Assembly (NCBI RefSeq): GCF_965363235.1
Contig: NC_134839.1
Span: forward strand, 59,673,560 to 59,737,559
Direction: 5' to 3'
Length of the DNA: 64,000 nucleotides
Source: Mytilus galloprovincialis
Taxonomy: Eukaryota; Mollusca; Bivalvia; Mytilida; Mytilidae
The position numbers were made by a program, and so were the translations under genes. The notes below the pieces were generated by a model. It was not told where the DNA came from. It worked only from the letters and a program-made list of their open reading frames with translations, and ran no database searches. Shown here piece by piece: positions 46,315 to 59,200 of this stretch (positions are counted from its first letter, which is position 1; each line of letters starts with the position of its first letter).

Positions 46315-49300
46315 ATTAAAGTTCTACTTTAATTAATTATATTACTGTCTGTGTAGTCATAAAATCTTTAACTGTCTGTGTAAACAAATTAAGTGATAAG
46401 ATGCATAAAATTGTATCAATAGAAAATTAGAACTTTATAGTCTGTGATAAATGTAAATTATCTGGTACGCGTACTGTAATGTCGATATAATTAGTGGATC
46501 GTATGATCAATCTGATAAGGCTATCATTACGAGTGTGAATAGTAAATTCCACAAAATCGATTTGTATCATAAATTCACAAACATATAAATCAACATCAAA
46601 CCTAACTTATACATCAGAAAGAGCACAGGATTATTATGCCTGTAACACAGCTCTTTAACGCACATAATCATCGAGATGTTTCGGTGTTTGTTTTTCTCGT
46701 GATGATCTTCTTAATGGTGTGTTTTGTATAATGTCATCATCAATGATTTCTTCTATTTCCTCATCAGTAATTATCTTAGATTTCCCAACCTTTTTGAAGT
46801 GTGACGAATTTCGAGTTATATCTTTATGATGTTCGTTCGTTGCCGTAATCATACTACCCTTTTTATTCTTGATTGTTAATGGTTGAGGATTGTACGGGGT
46901 AGATAGTTTATCTTTCTTTTCCTGTTTAACTAGTACTGTATCTCCAACTGTAAAATTAGGTACTTTTACTGAATGTTTTTTCTCGAAGTATAATTTCATT
47001 TTACTTTTGTTCTTGTGGTCTTCTTTGCGAACTTCACTGTCGGCATGGTCATTTGTTGAAATGTTCGGCATTTTGGTATTAATTTTCCTTCCAAATAAAA
47101 GTTCTGCCGGGGACACGTTAGTTGTTGAGTGCGGTGTTGCTCTATAATTGCGAAGAAATGTGTGTATTTCTTGCTTCCAACTCTCGAGTTCCAACTACGA
47201 TGTTCCGTTTGAGCTGCACGAATTGCTTTCCCTATAGTTCTCATAAATCTTTCACTTTCCGCGTTAGCGCGAGGCCATAACGGAGTTATTTTGCGGTGCT
47301 TAAAACCCATGTTATCTGCAAAATTTCGGAACTCTCCTGAATTAAACGGCGGTCCGTTGTCTGTTTTCAGTTCTTTCGGTATTCCAAAAATTGAGAAAGT
47401 TTTGTCTAATAGCGGTATGACGGATTTTGCGGTTAAACTGGTTAAGGTTTCTATTACAGGATACCTTGAGTATTCATCAATTATTACCATAACGTAATAT
47501 CCATTCGGAAATGGTCCACAAAAGTCCATGCTGAGATTCTCCCATACATTATTCGGTATCTCAGACATTTGTAACGGTTCGAAAACATTTTTCGGGGTTG
47601 ACGCTAAACATGGTATACATGATTTACACGTTTGTTCTACAAGTTTGTCTATTCCAGGGAAGTATACCTTTTCACGTAACAACTGTTTTGTACGTACTAT
47701 GCCCTGGTGCCCTTCATGTGCAAGGTCAATTACACGCATCTGTAAATCTTTCGGAATGACAATTCTATTATCATGAAATATGATCTCCATATCATTAACG
47801 GGAACGACTGTTAATTCGTATCGTAATCTTGAGAATGTATCTAGCGTATTACTCTCATACTTGTCCCACCTGTTTGATTTTAATGCAGTAATAACAGTTT
47901 GTAGATCTTTATCTTTTTGTGTACTGTCAGCTATTTCATTAAGGGTCATTGCCTTCGGCACAGCGTTGTCAGTTAAGTATCGAACATACTCTTCAGCTAA
48001 TTGAGAATGTTTACATGCAATAGATGTAGTCGGGGTCGGATGTCTTGATAAATAATCAGCTGCGTTCACCTTTCCTGGTTTGTACTGTATTTTGAAATTG
48101 TATCCCTGTAATCTTAATCTCCATCATTCAATGCGTGCTGGTGTTTTTGCCTTTGGACTGTTGAATATAGTTTCAAGCGGTTGGTGATCGGATACCAATG
48201 TAAATGATTGTCCATACAAATAAAGGTGAAAATGTTCAATTGCCCATACAATTGCTAATGCTTCCTTTTCTGTTTGCGAATAGCGTGTTTCAACGTCTGT
48301 CAATGATCGGCTTGCGTATGCGATTATTTTCCCATTTTGTGTTAATAATCCAGCTAATCCAACGGGACTTGCATCTACTATTAACATTGTCTCTTAGTTA
48401 ATATATATAGGCTACCAACGTTACAAGTATGACATCACACGGTCAGCAACAAGTTCATTCTTTAGCTTGTCAAATGATTCCTGTTGTTCAGATGTCCATT
48501 CCCACTTGGAATCCTGCTTTGTTAATCTGCGGAGCGGTTCAGTAATAGTTGAGTAATTTGGAATGAAACGTCCAACATAATTGGTCATTGCTAAGAAACT
48601 ACGGATTTCACCTACGTCTTTCGGTATTGTCGTGTTCCTGATAGCGCTTATTTTTCTTGGATCGGCTGATATGCCATCTGCACTAAAAATGTGACCATAG
48701 AATTCAAGTTTGTTCTTATTAAATTCACATTTTGCCTTATTTAATGTCAAGTTCTTCTCTTTAAGACGTGCAAATAATTTTTCCAATCGTTTATCATGTT
48801 CGGCCTGGTTCCTTCCAAATACGATAATATCGTCGGATATATTTCGGACTCCATCTAATCCTTCCAGTGCATTACTCAGTGTGTTTTGAAATAACTCTGC
48901 GGCTGAAGAAACACCAAAACTGACTCGTTTGTATCTACGTAATCCTACGTGTGTCGTGAAGGTTGTGATGTTCCGGGATTCTTCGTTTAACTCCAATTGA
49001 TGATATCCACTTCGAAGGTCCATTTTCGAGAATACTGTAGATCCGTTTAAATCTAAGATCATGTCATCGAGTGTTGGTGTAATATGACGTGAACGCAAAA
49101 TAGCTTTGTTCGGTTCTCTCATATCCACGCATAATCGAATTTCGTTCTTGTTTTTCGGTTTAGGGGCCACAACTATCGGGGACACCCAAGGTGTTGGTCC
49201 ATCCACCTTTTCAATTATATCCTGTTTTTCGAGTTTCTCGAGTTCTGCTTCTACTTGCTTGCGAATGTGAAACGGAATACGCCTATGTGGTTGTATTACT

Positions 49301-50670
49301 GGTTTTACACTTCCATCAATATGAATTTTCACTTTTTCATCTTTTAATTTTCCAATTCCATTGAACACATCGCTATATTTATTGCATAATATTTCATGTT
49401 TATCTGCTACTGACGAAATGACTGGCACTATGCTTAAGTCAACAGATGTATCATAGCACAATAAATTCCCGTATCTTCCTTTCATCACATACACCGGTGC
49501 GGTTGTTATTTTATGGTCAGTCTCTATCGTAGCGTGAAATTTTCCCATTAATTTCAAATTTTTATCTGAACCATATGCGAAGACTCTAGTGTCGGCGTGA
49601 GAAAGTTTGGGTTTACACTTGATGTTCTCGAATGTGTTTTCATCAATAACATTAATGCTTGATCCTGTGTCAATTAAAATATCCACATTAGAATTATTGA
49701 TTTTCACGTTGATTTTCGGTTGTCCTTTCTGTACTTTATTCACAGTATTTTCTCGTAATCCAAAAACGTAACAATCATCTGAACTGCTGTCATGAGCATC
49801 GTCATGTTCGTAATTGTCAACTTTGTTTACTTTTCTTTTAAAAGTGCTAGTTCCATCCATACGTTTGGATCTACATACAGAAGCGAAATGATTCAACTTT
49901 TTACATGAGTTACAGCTTTTTCCAAATGCAGGACATTTGTTTGCATGTGGAAAATCACCTCCACAGTTTCTGCAAGTAGTCTTTTTCTTTACGTTGTGGT
50001 CAGTTTGTGTCTGTAGAAATCGTGGTCCGTTTCTACGTTTTCCAACTCCTTTTCTCACAGCATTTGCGGATTGTTTGTCTGATTGTTCAATTTCCGTTGC
50101 CTGTTTTTCGGAAAGTTCTAACGCTCTAGCTGATGAAATTAATCCTTCAAGGGTCGTGTCTTCCCGAAGAGCCTTTCGTCTTAGTCTAGTTGAATGACAA
50201 CCTTGAATTATTTGCGATTTCACTTCTTTAGATGTTTCCGTAAATTCACAGTTTACAGCTAGCTGGCGTAATCTCGTGTGAAAACTGTCGATAGTTTCAT
50301 CAGATGTTTGTTTGGCTTGCCTAAATTTGTAGATTTCATATTCCGTATTCTTTTTCGGAGCAAAGTAAGCGGTTAACTTGTGTTTAGCGGCAGCAAAGTC
50401 TTCTCCTGTATTGTCAAGGGTATCAAAGACTTCGTTGACATCTTCTCCAGCGTAATGCAACAAGAGTGCTCTTTGTCGTTTGCTGTCCTTTATGTTTAAA
50501 CCGATGAATAAATTTTCAAGTCTACTTATCCATTTACGCCACCTTATTTCAGCATTATTCTCATGTACCGGAAAACTCGGAAAAATTGGTAAAGATGCAG
50601 CCATGGTTTGATTATCAGTGTCACTAATTATTAAATCCATTGAAATACATTTTTAACATTTCCAACTTTT

Positions 50671-50690
50671 GTTTTTATCCTCGTCGCCAA
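50671..50690 (-). other. Primer-binding site region of the LTR element
   Basis: On the minus strand TTGGCGACGAGGATAAAAAC follows the 5' LTR directly. TGGCGAC-type starts are typical of tRNA primer-binding sites; the tRNA is not identified here. Confidence 0.65.
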
Positions 50691-50896
50691 TGTAACGTTG
50701 GTAGCCTATATATATTAACTAAGAGACAAGCCATGTGTACTGATTAACATACTTTAATATAATGCTAGAGCTAAGTAATCCTCAAATACATAAATCAATA
50801 CGACGCGACCTTATCTGCTATGTCCATCAACACAACACGTGCGTGAACTCTGAACTGTATAGATATTTATGAATGAATGAAAGTTACAATATTACA
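50691..50896 (-). repeat. 5' LTR (in element orientation)
   Basis: 206 bp, same ends as the other LTR, two differences by eye. The outer flanks (ATATA at 46088-46092, ATATT from 50897) are similar but give no clean target duplication because both are AT-rich. Confidence 0.92.
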
Positions 50897-51624
50897 ATAT
50901 TCATGATTGTAATCGAATAGACAAAACCGACTGAGTTTCCCCGAATATTACGGTACGCACCTTATTGTTGGGGTGCTTGGCCAACATCTCGGGACCATTT
51001 CGGATCCGTAGAAATCTGTCACAAACGTATACGACTGTGTTCAGACAATGATAGGACATTCCATATTATTCAGGATAGTAATTCCAACTTTTTCTCTTTT
51101 TAACATACAATAAGAAATTGAAGAGCCTAGAAATATTCAATTGGACATATTCGCTATTTATCATATTTATATATATGTTTATATCAGGTTATATGACCGT
51201 CTGCAGTATTCGGAGGTCATCTCAATGGCTAATAAGATGACGTCTACACAAAAATACACACGAAATGTTGATACTTCTTATCAAGTTCATGCAATGTTAA
51301 TCATTTTTTTTAATCTTTTTGTAAATTTGGATATACAACTATAATGTGTATATGTAACTATACGTGGGTCTGAGACTACTATAATAGACTCACAGTAGGT
51401 CGATCATTTATTGACGACTTGAAATGTTACTGTAACTCAGCAACAGTGTTATAGTGGTTAAATTACTGAATGGAAATGAACTAGTTTTTTTCTTTCGAAA
51501 CCATGATAAAATGATGTTTAGACTGAAAGCATTTTTTGTATTTATATACTTTTTGCAAAATATTATGTTGGGCAAGCAATTTCCACTTAATACGGTATTG
51601 TTATTTTTTTCCGTGCAGGAGACT
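50897..51624. other. Intergenic, nothing recognised
   Basis: Right flank of the LTR element. No gene or repeat family recognised; a 67-codon ORF at 51141-51344 is not convincing. Confidence 0.45.
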
Positions 51625-52480
51625 TATTCATGATCAAAGAAAATGAGGTCAAGGTCATATAAACCAAACCAAACCAAAAATACATATACATCTAACAATC
51701 ATTCAATACACTAAATATAGTTGACCTATTGCTTATAGTTTCTAAGTAACAGACTTCATGCAGAAAACTAAACATTGACCAATGAACCATGAAAATGAGG
51801 TCAAGTTCAAGTGAACCATGCCAGGCAGACATGTACAGCTTACAATCCTTCCGTACAACAAATATAGTTGGCATATTGATTATATTTAAAGAAAAACAGA
51901 CCAAAACACAAAAACTTAACACTGTGCAATGACCCCTGGAAATGAGGTCAAGGTAAAATTAAACCTGCAAGACAGACATGTACATCTTTAAATATTTCCA
52001 AACACCAAATATAATACACCTACTGGCATTGCATACAGTATAAGAAAAACAGACAAAAACACAAAAACTTGACTATAATCATTGAACCATGAAAATGAAG
52101 TCAAAGTCAGATGACACCGGCCAGTTGGACATATGTATAGGAAGATGTGGTATGAGTGCAAATGAGACAACTCTCTATCCAAATAACAATTTATAAAAGT
52201 AAACCGTTATAGGTCAAGGTACGGCCTTCAACACAGCCTTGGCTCACACCAAACAACAAGCTATAAAGGGCCCCAAAATTACAAGTGTAAAACCATTCAA
52301 ACGGGAAAACCAATGGTCTAAAACACATGTACACCTCACAGTTCTTCCATACACCGAATATTCTAGACTTATTGTATATAGTATCTGAGATCAGTACCTT
52401 AACCTTGTTCACTGATCCATGAAATGAGGTCGAGGTCAAGTGAAAACTGTATGATGGGTATGTTGGCTGTTGCCAAAATT
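51625..52480. repeat. Family A monomer array with nested family B tail
   Basis: Monomers at about 51640, 51780, 51930, 52080 and 52400 carry the core AAAATGAGGTCAAGG and AATATAGTTGACCTATTG. A family B tail in minus orientation (52141-52330) interrupts the fourth unit. Small minus ORFs across the array are repeat artefacts. Confidence 0.7.
52141..52330 (-). repeat. Family B tail nested in family A
   Basis: Begins GGAAGATGTGGTATGAGTGC and ends near CCAATGGTCTA, the reverse complement of the 14405-14590 copy. Family A sequence stands on both sides. Confidence 0.7.
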
Positions 52481-52619
52481 CCAAATATCTTTGATTTTTA
52501 TTTTTTTTATTTTTTTCTTTTCTTTTTTAAACATAACACTATATGAGTTTATATATCATTTGGATATATTAGAAATCAGAGAGATACATATTTCAGAAAT
52601 AAGTTTACTAATACTTGAC

Positions 52620-52695
52620 CTATAATGATTTACCTTTATAAATTGTGACTTGGATGGAGAGTTGTCTCATTGGCACTCATACAACATCTTCCAAT
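52620..52695 (+). repeat. Family B 3' end
   Basis: GAGAGTTGTCTCATTGGCACTCATAC-type end, ACAACATCTTCCAATATCTT; only the last 75 bases of the family. Confidence 0.55.
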
Positions 52696-52699
52696 ATCT

Positions 52700-54081
52700 T
52701 TAATAAGTACTAACAAAATTAATATACACTACTAATCATATAATGGTTAACATGGCTGGAATAAGATTCAGATTTTGTTTGTATCTAACATGTGTAACTA
52801 ACAAATGTTAAAATTATCAATAAAGTAAGATACACATCTAAAAAAAAATATATTTATTTTTAAGTCCATCTGTATTGAGTATGTTTTAGTTACATTTCAT
52901 GCAATCCACCAAAAATCCCATCATAAAGAAGACAATTCATTGCAAAAATTTTTATAAATAAAGTTTCATCTTTTATCAAATTTGATATATAACAGTATAA
53001 GACACAAACAATGATTTAAACATTTAAATTGCAGTATCATTTACTGCAATTCAATAAAAGTATTTCAACTGTGCAGGTATTCATAGACAGACATGTATGC
53101 GTGTACAAATTAATGGAATTATATTTTATAATTAACATGTATAAATACATTATAACATAAATATGATCAGTATAAAAATATAAGTACACGGTAGGTGTGG
53201 TATGATGATTAATATAATGTACAATTCTTATTTAAACTCAATATATATTTCTGTTTAGTATTAAATTTATATTAAAGATCCATTTTGTTACATCTTGTGA
53301 TCAATTTTATTTGGCAAACGCCAATGGCAGTCAGCAGGGTTAAAGAACATCAGTTGTTCGACCTGTAAGTCAAATGCGTTTTGTTTAAATATACTTTTTC
53401 ACTTTTTTTGGTCTTTTGGAAAATGTTGTTTGTGCTGTTTTTAGACCGTTCTACAACGAAATTTTTTTTACATGCACACGTATAAAAATTGCGTTTTTTA
53501 TCCAATGCAATCATAGGTTTGAACGTAGTTTTCAATTTAGACTCATGTATATATATATAATTGGGATATATACAAGCTTCTGTTGTGGTAAAATCTTAAC
53601 AATTAAAAAAGTCATTAGTATCATACTTATTGTAACGTAAGACATACAGCCATGGTAAAAAACGCATAGAAAAAAGATGGGCTTATTTTATAGATGACTG
53701 CAGTATGGACTTTGCTCATTGTTGAAGGAAGTAGGGTGACCTATAGTTGTTAATTCAGTGTCATTTGGTCTATTGTGAAGAGTTGCCTCATTGGCAATCA
53801 TACCACTTCTTTTTTATAATTATTATCAATCTGGGTGCTTTAACAGGTGAGTTTCAACAGAGAACTTCTTTTGTTTTCAATAAAATAAACATAGAATATG
53901 CGTACTAGACTCACTACAAAATGATACAGAATTTATTTTCACTGTTTAATCAACTTCCAATTTTACTATCATGACTATGATAATCAGATATATTTACCAC
54001 AAATTGACAGTTGAAATCATATGATGATCCAACATGTACCTTGTATTTTACAAAGAGAAACCAAGGGAATTTTATTTAAGA
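52700..54081. other. Intergenic with one family B end
   Basis: AT-rich. A family B 3' end lies at about 53745-53815 (AGAGTTGCCTCATTGGCAAT, CATACCACTTCTT). No gene recognised. Confidence 0.45.
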
Positions 54082-54230
54082 ATTGAATGCTTCTTTTTGT
54101 AAATTTATTGGGGTGTAAAAGCGTTGACCGAAGTACATTTTGTATGAAGCACGGAAGTGCTTCATTCTAAAAATGTTTGCACGGTCAACGCTTTTACAAC
54201 CATATAAAGTTACAAAAAGAAGCATTCAAT
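54082..54230. mobile_element. 149-bp palindromic foldback element
   Basis: Outer arms ATTGAATGCTTCTTTTTGTAA and TTACAAAAAGAAGCATTCAAT-type sequence, then GTAAAAGCGTTGACC / GGTCAACGCTTTTAC, and at the centre GAAGCAC-GGAA-GTGCTTC, all pair in nested order. The sides of the arms carry short unpaired inserts. Transcribed, it would form one long hairpin. No coding capacity. Confidence 0.8.
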
Positions 54231-55940
54231 ACTTATAATTACATTTTTTAGCTATGATCATGAAAACACGAATTTTATATATTTTTTTATTTAATTCACC
54301 TGTGCACTTTATTGTTGGACCATGTGTTATCATGAATGAAAAGTTGTATTGAGCAGTGCAACTGCTTACGGAATAACACGTGATGTGCAGTTAGCCAATC
54401 AGAATAAAGTATTATAATGAAACATACATCTAATGTAATTATATACATGTACCATATTAAAGTTCAATCAACCTTTCATTCTTTCAGTAATATTCTTTAA
54501 GCTTTTCCATCAGTGAACAAAAGTAAAGATACTAAAAGTTTATATAAAAACTAAGATACATATACTATAAAAATATTCAGTACAATAAAATTCAACATTA
54601 ATGTACAACATACACATAAAAAAACACAAAGTTTCATTATATGATTTCTTATATTATTATACTACATGCACTTAATGTTAAGTCATATTGGAAGAAATTC
54701 TGGTAACTTTAATGTTAAGAAAATTATTGAGCCAATGCTTGCATGATGCATATGTGTTATTAAGACTAATTCCTCTGTACAGATTTTGGCTTTTTTAAAC
54801 TTGTACGAACCCATGACATATATATATACTTTTGAAATCCACATCAGACACATGAAAATAATTCATTTGGTGCTTGTTAATAAAAACAACGGCTGCTTGT
54901 AAACCTTCAAGTTTTGGTGATGAATTTTACTGATAGTGACCATGGTGATCTTGATAAACAATCAATTTTTAGCACAACAAAAAAATTCATAACAAATGCA
55001 ACAGTCATATTAACATACAGATCTTGTAATCAAGTTTGGGTTACAATGATCTGATAACACCCAATTCAACCTTTTACTCTGGTTATTATTACATCAGCCA
55101 AAGAAGTGTCAGCCTTCAAATATTTGAAAATGTGCATTATAAAGGTGGTACCAACAAATACCTGCCAACTGTCACTATTTGCTGGGGATTCCCCCCATTG
55201 AAGCTCCAAAATGGAAAATTTGAATAAGCAATTTTGTCCACAATTTTAAACAAAACATACATTTTACAATGGATTTAGACTTGTAAAAGTATGAAGAAGC
55301 CAAAATAACAACATTAAAAGACATTTTAAGGCCCCCTTGGAGGTTTCTTAGGACTACAAGAGCACTTTTGCACGTAAAACCTCCATGGGCATTTTGAAAA
55401 GTTTGCAGGTATGCAACATCTTCACTAAAATCATTTTGGCTCGTTTAATTTTCATAAAATTTCGACAAAATGTTAACATTGACCATATGACAAAAATATT
55501 AAAATTACAAAAAATTTGAAACACTTTCTTGGAAAACTTTTTGATGCACAAATAGCAGTTAATTTGACTAACACCAATTTTGATCATTAAAAAGCTTGAT
55601 ATTTCCTGAACAATAGAATGTAATCAAAACGTTCAGCTGATTTTTTTCAGAGTTTATCTCCCTGTATTGTTATGTACCTCTTTAATTTGAGAAAGAAAAA
55701 AAAAACAGAGGATCATGAAAGGTCTTATATATAACAAAAGAAAAGAACTGAGCATTAACATATCTGTGTAAGCAAAGCTTGGACACAGGATCTGTATTTC
55801 AACTGAAATACAAAAACAAGAAAGTGCAATAAAATTTGACATGGTAAAATACCAGTATTACAGTATATATTTATAAACATGATAAATGTTTCTATTTTTT
55901 TTCATATTATAACTGTACATGAACATGCTGTTATAAAAGG
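54231..55940. other. 3' flank of the zinc-finger gene, nothing firm
   Basis: AT-rich; part may be the 3' untranslated region of the minus-strand zinc-finger gene. No repeat family or further gene recognised. Confidence 0.45.
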
Positions 55941-58900
55941 TTATTCTAGTTCTTCAGGTTCAATTTTAACTTGAACCATATAAGTATTATCTAATGGTTC
56001 TTCTGTGGAATATTCATCTGTCTCTGTTGGTGTCATTTCACACACTGATGAGCCATTAGCTGACTCTTCAAGTTCAGAAGACTTAAACAGAATTTTGGGT
56101 AATCTCTTTCTAACGGGTAAATCTTCTGATCCATCTTTATACTTCATCTCATCAAATGATTCCTGATCATGGGTCCAGACGTGTTTTTCCAGGCTAGATT
56201 TTGAAAAAAACTTTGAATTACACATGTGGCAGACGTATGGGGCCTCCATTTTGTGTCTTGTTGTCAAGTGTCTATTTAAACTACTTTTATCCCCAAAGCC
56301 CCGTTCACAATAATCACACTTATGAGGTTTGTCTCCAGTATGCGTCCTAATATGTCGTAAATAAGTATAACTCTTGGTAAACTTTTTACCGCAGACATCA
56401 CACTCCATTAGATTTTTGCCAGTGTGAAGTTTGTAATGTGTCACTAATGAACTTTTCATGGTGAAGCTTTTGTCACATAAGTCACAAGAAAAAGGTTTGT
56501 TTAATGATTTTGACAGTACACAAATCTTAGTTGCTTTGTCACCAAGAGCATTCTGTGAGGTATCAAACTGTTCTATAGCTGTGAAATCTTCAGAATTAGA
56601 CTTTTCATTCAGAACTTCATTTTGTGTTACCCTTCTTTCTCTTTTCCCACAAGATTCCATATGTCGAATATAGTTACTCCTCTTAGGAAATATTTTTCCA
56701 CATAGATTACATTCATGTATGTTTTGTCTTGTATGAAGTCTAAAATGAGTTGTTAAAGAATCTCTTCTACTGAAACTTTTTGAGCATTCAGAGCAATCAA
56801 ATCGTTTCTGTTTATTCTCAGATTTTGGCTCTATGTCTGAAGCAGTCTTTAAACTTTCTGAACATGCATTAAAGTCTAAGTAGCTTTCATCATGTTCACT
56901 GAGTTTGGAATTTTCTTTTTCAATACTGAGCTGTCCCTCTGTTGATTCAGAAGAATTATTCAGACTTTCCTCTAATGCATTTTGTATCAAAAGAGCATCC
57001 ATATTTTTATCATTTATCATATTGTCACAATGAGCATTTTCTGAGGCATCAAATTGTTCTATAGCTGTGAAATCTTTAGAATAAGAATTTTCATTCAGAA
57101 CTTCATTTTGTGTTACCCTTCTGTCTCTTTTCCCACAAGATTCCATATGTCGAATATAGTTACTCCTCTTAGGAAATATTTTTCCACATAGATTACATTC
57201 GTGTATGTTTTGCCCTGTATGAAGTCTAAAATGTGTATTTAAAGAATCTTTTCGGCTGAAACTTTTTGAGCATTCAGAGCAATCAAATCGTTTCTGTTTA
57301 TTCTCAGATTTTGACTCTATGTCTGAAACAGTCTTCAAACTTTCAGAACATGCACCAAAGTCTAAGTCACTGTCATTATGTTCACTGAGTTTGGAACTCT
57401 CTTTTTCAATACTCTGTCCCTCTGTTGATTCAGAAGAATTATTCAGACTTTCCTCTAATGCATTTTGTATCAAAAGAGCATCCATATTTTTATCATTAAT
57501 CAAATTAAGATCTGCAGTGCTTTGCTTGACTGGTAAATTTTCATCCAACACTGATTGGTCATTATGAATATTGATTTCGGTCAATTCCATGTTTGTACTC
57601 TGGCCTGACAGATCATCATCCTTTGTGCCAACAATGTTGAAATAATCAGTATCAACTGGACTAATGTTCCCATTCAATCCTTCTTCATGAACAAAAATTT
57701 CATGCTGTCTTAAGCTCAATTTATCTTGGAATGTATCATTACACAATGTACAAACATAGTCCCCAATTTGTACATCAACAGTTGACTTGGATTTTAATTG
57801 ATTGTTTTCTGATGTTTTCGAATTTCCGTTTTTGTGAGTTTTCAAGTGAAATTTTAGATGAGCACCAGTCAAAAAGAACTTTGTACAAATACTACACTGA
57901 AATTTGTAATCTCCTTTGGTATTATGTGTTTTGAAATGACAATACCACATACTATAATTACTAAAACGTTTATCACAAATAGTACATTTATAGGGTTTTT
58001 CGACCATGTGCTTTGTCATGTGATGTCTAAGGTGATGTTTCAAGTGAAAAGATTTCCCACACGTAGTACACTCAAACTGTTTCCCTGATGAATGTGTTTT
58101 AACATGATTTCTGTAATTTCTGCGATAACCAAATTCCTTTTCACAAATAGGACATTTATATTCTTTGACCTTTTCATCACTGTTTACATGGGGTCTATTA
58201 GCATAAGTTCTCATGTGACGACGTAGGCTACTGGGATCGTTAAATTGTTTTCCACACACATCACATTGGTGCGGTTTCTCACCAGTATGTGTACGTATAT
58301 GTACACGTAAATGTTGACCTTTAATGAACGCCTTACCACAAAACTCACAGACATGTGATCTGGAATAAACCTGGCGTCTTCTAAAACGTTTAACTTCGTT
58401 CGTACCAGACTCATTTTTTAGTGATTCATCAAGAATCAACGAAGCATCAGTCACATCAGTTTCAAAAGGGTCATGTGTTTTTAAGTGCCTTCGCATACTG
58501 CTGCGATCATTGAAACCCCTACCACAAATATGACAGGAATAAGGTTTTTCTCCAGTATGTATAAGTAGATGTCCCTTTAGATGGTGAGGGAATCCAAACC
58601 CTTTACCACAGATTGAACAAAGGAATGGTTTTTCACCTGTATGTGTTCTCATGTGTCCAATTAGCTCTGCTTTACGATTACAAACTTTATCACACCTGTC
58701 ACAAGCGTGTCGCTTAGGACCAGTGTGAATTTTCAAATGCCTTTTTAGTTCAATTTTTTTACTAAATTGTTCTCCACATGTGGAACAAATATGAAACTGT
58801 TCTTTTGTATGAATTCTGGCATGTGACCTCAAGATTTTTTTAGTTTTACATTGTTGCCCACAAACACCACATATGTGAATAACATCTTTGTTATGTGATT

Positions 58901-59200
58901 TTGTATGCATTTGTAATTCTTTCTTTTTACTAAACCTTTGATCACATGTAGTACATGTGTACTTCAAATCTTCAATCTTTTCAACATTTTGCCTGATCTT
59001 TTTTGGTTTTGTTCCTTTTCTTTTTCTCCTATTTTGGACTTCTCCAGTGTTTACATTTTCATTTGCATCATTTAATTCAGACATGTCATTTTCTGCATTA
59101 AAAATATACATGACTGGCTCTTCTTGATCAGTTTCATCTTGATAAGGAATCTGGTCAGTAACCCCATCTGTTCTGTCTTTCAATTTGTTCGATTTATTAT
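55941..59200 (-). CDS. Zinc-finger gene, coding exon 2
   Basis: Codes residue 115 (split codon) to 1200 and the stop at 55943-55941. All 21 fingers are in this one exon. Reading back past 59200 gives an open frame from an in-frame ATG at 59216, but those bases are the polypyrimidine tract of the acceptor, so the shorter exon is preferred. Confidence 0.88.

Larger units (their letters stand above)
46093..50896 (-). mobile_element. Ty3/gypsy LTR retrotransposon, broken, young
   Basis: A 4.8-kb element in minus orientation bounded by two 206-bp LTRs. In coding order it holds Gag with a CCHC-type zinc knuckle (about 50640-49900), an aspartic protease with DTGSS (about 49700-49600), reverse transcriptase (about 49300-48500), RNase H (about 48400-48100) and an integrase with an HHCC zinc region and DDE core, then a C-terminal part (about 48050-46660). 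The order PR-RT-RH-IN is that of the gypsy (Metaviridae) group; no envelope gene is seen. It has about three breaks and looks non-functional. The LTRs differ at only two positions by eye (about 1%), so insertion was recent on an evolutionary scale. Confidence 0.92.

Noticed and set aside
51692-52484. Three minus ORFs of 64-97 residues
   Set aside because: Translations of family A monomers and the nested family B tail, not genes.
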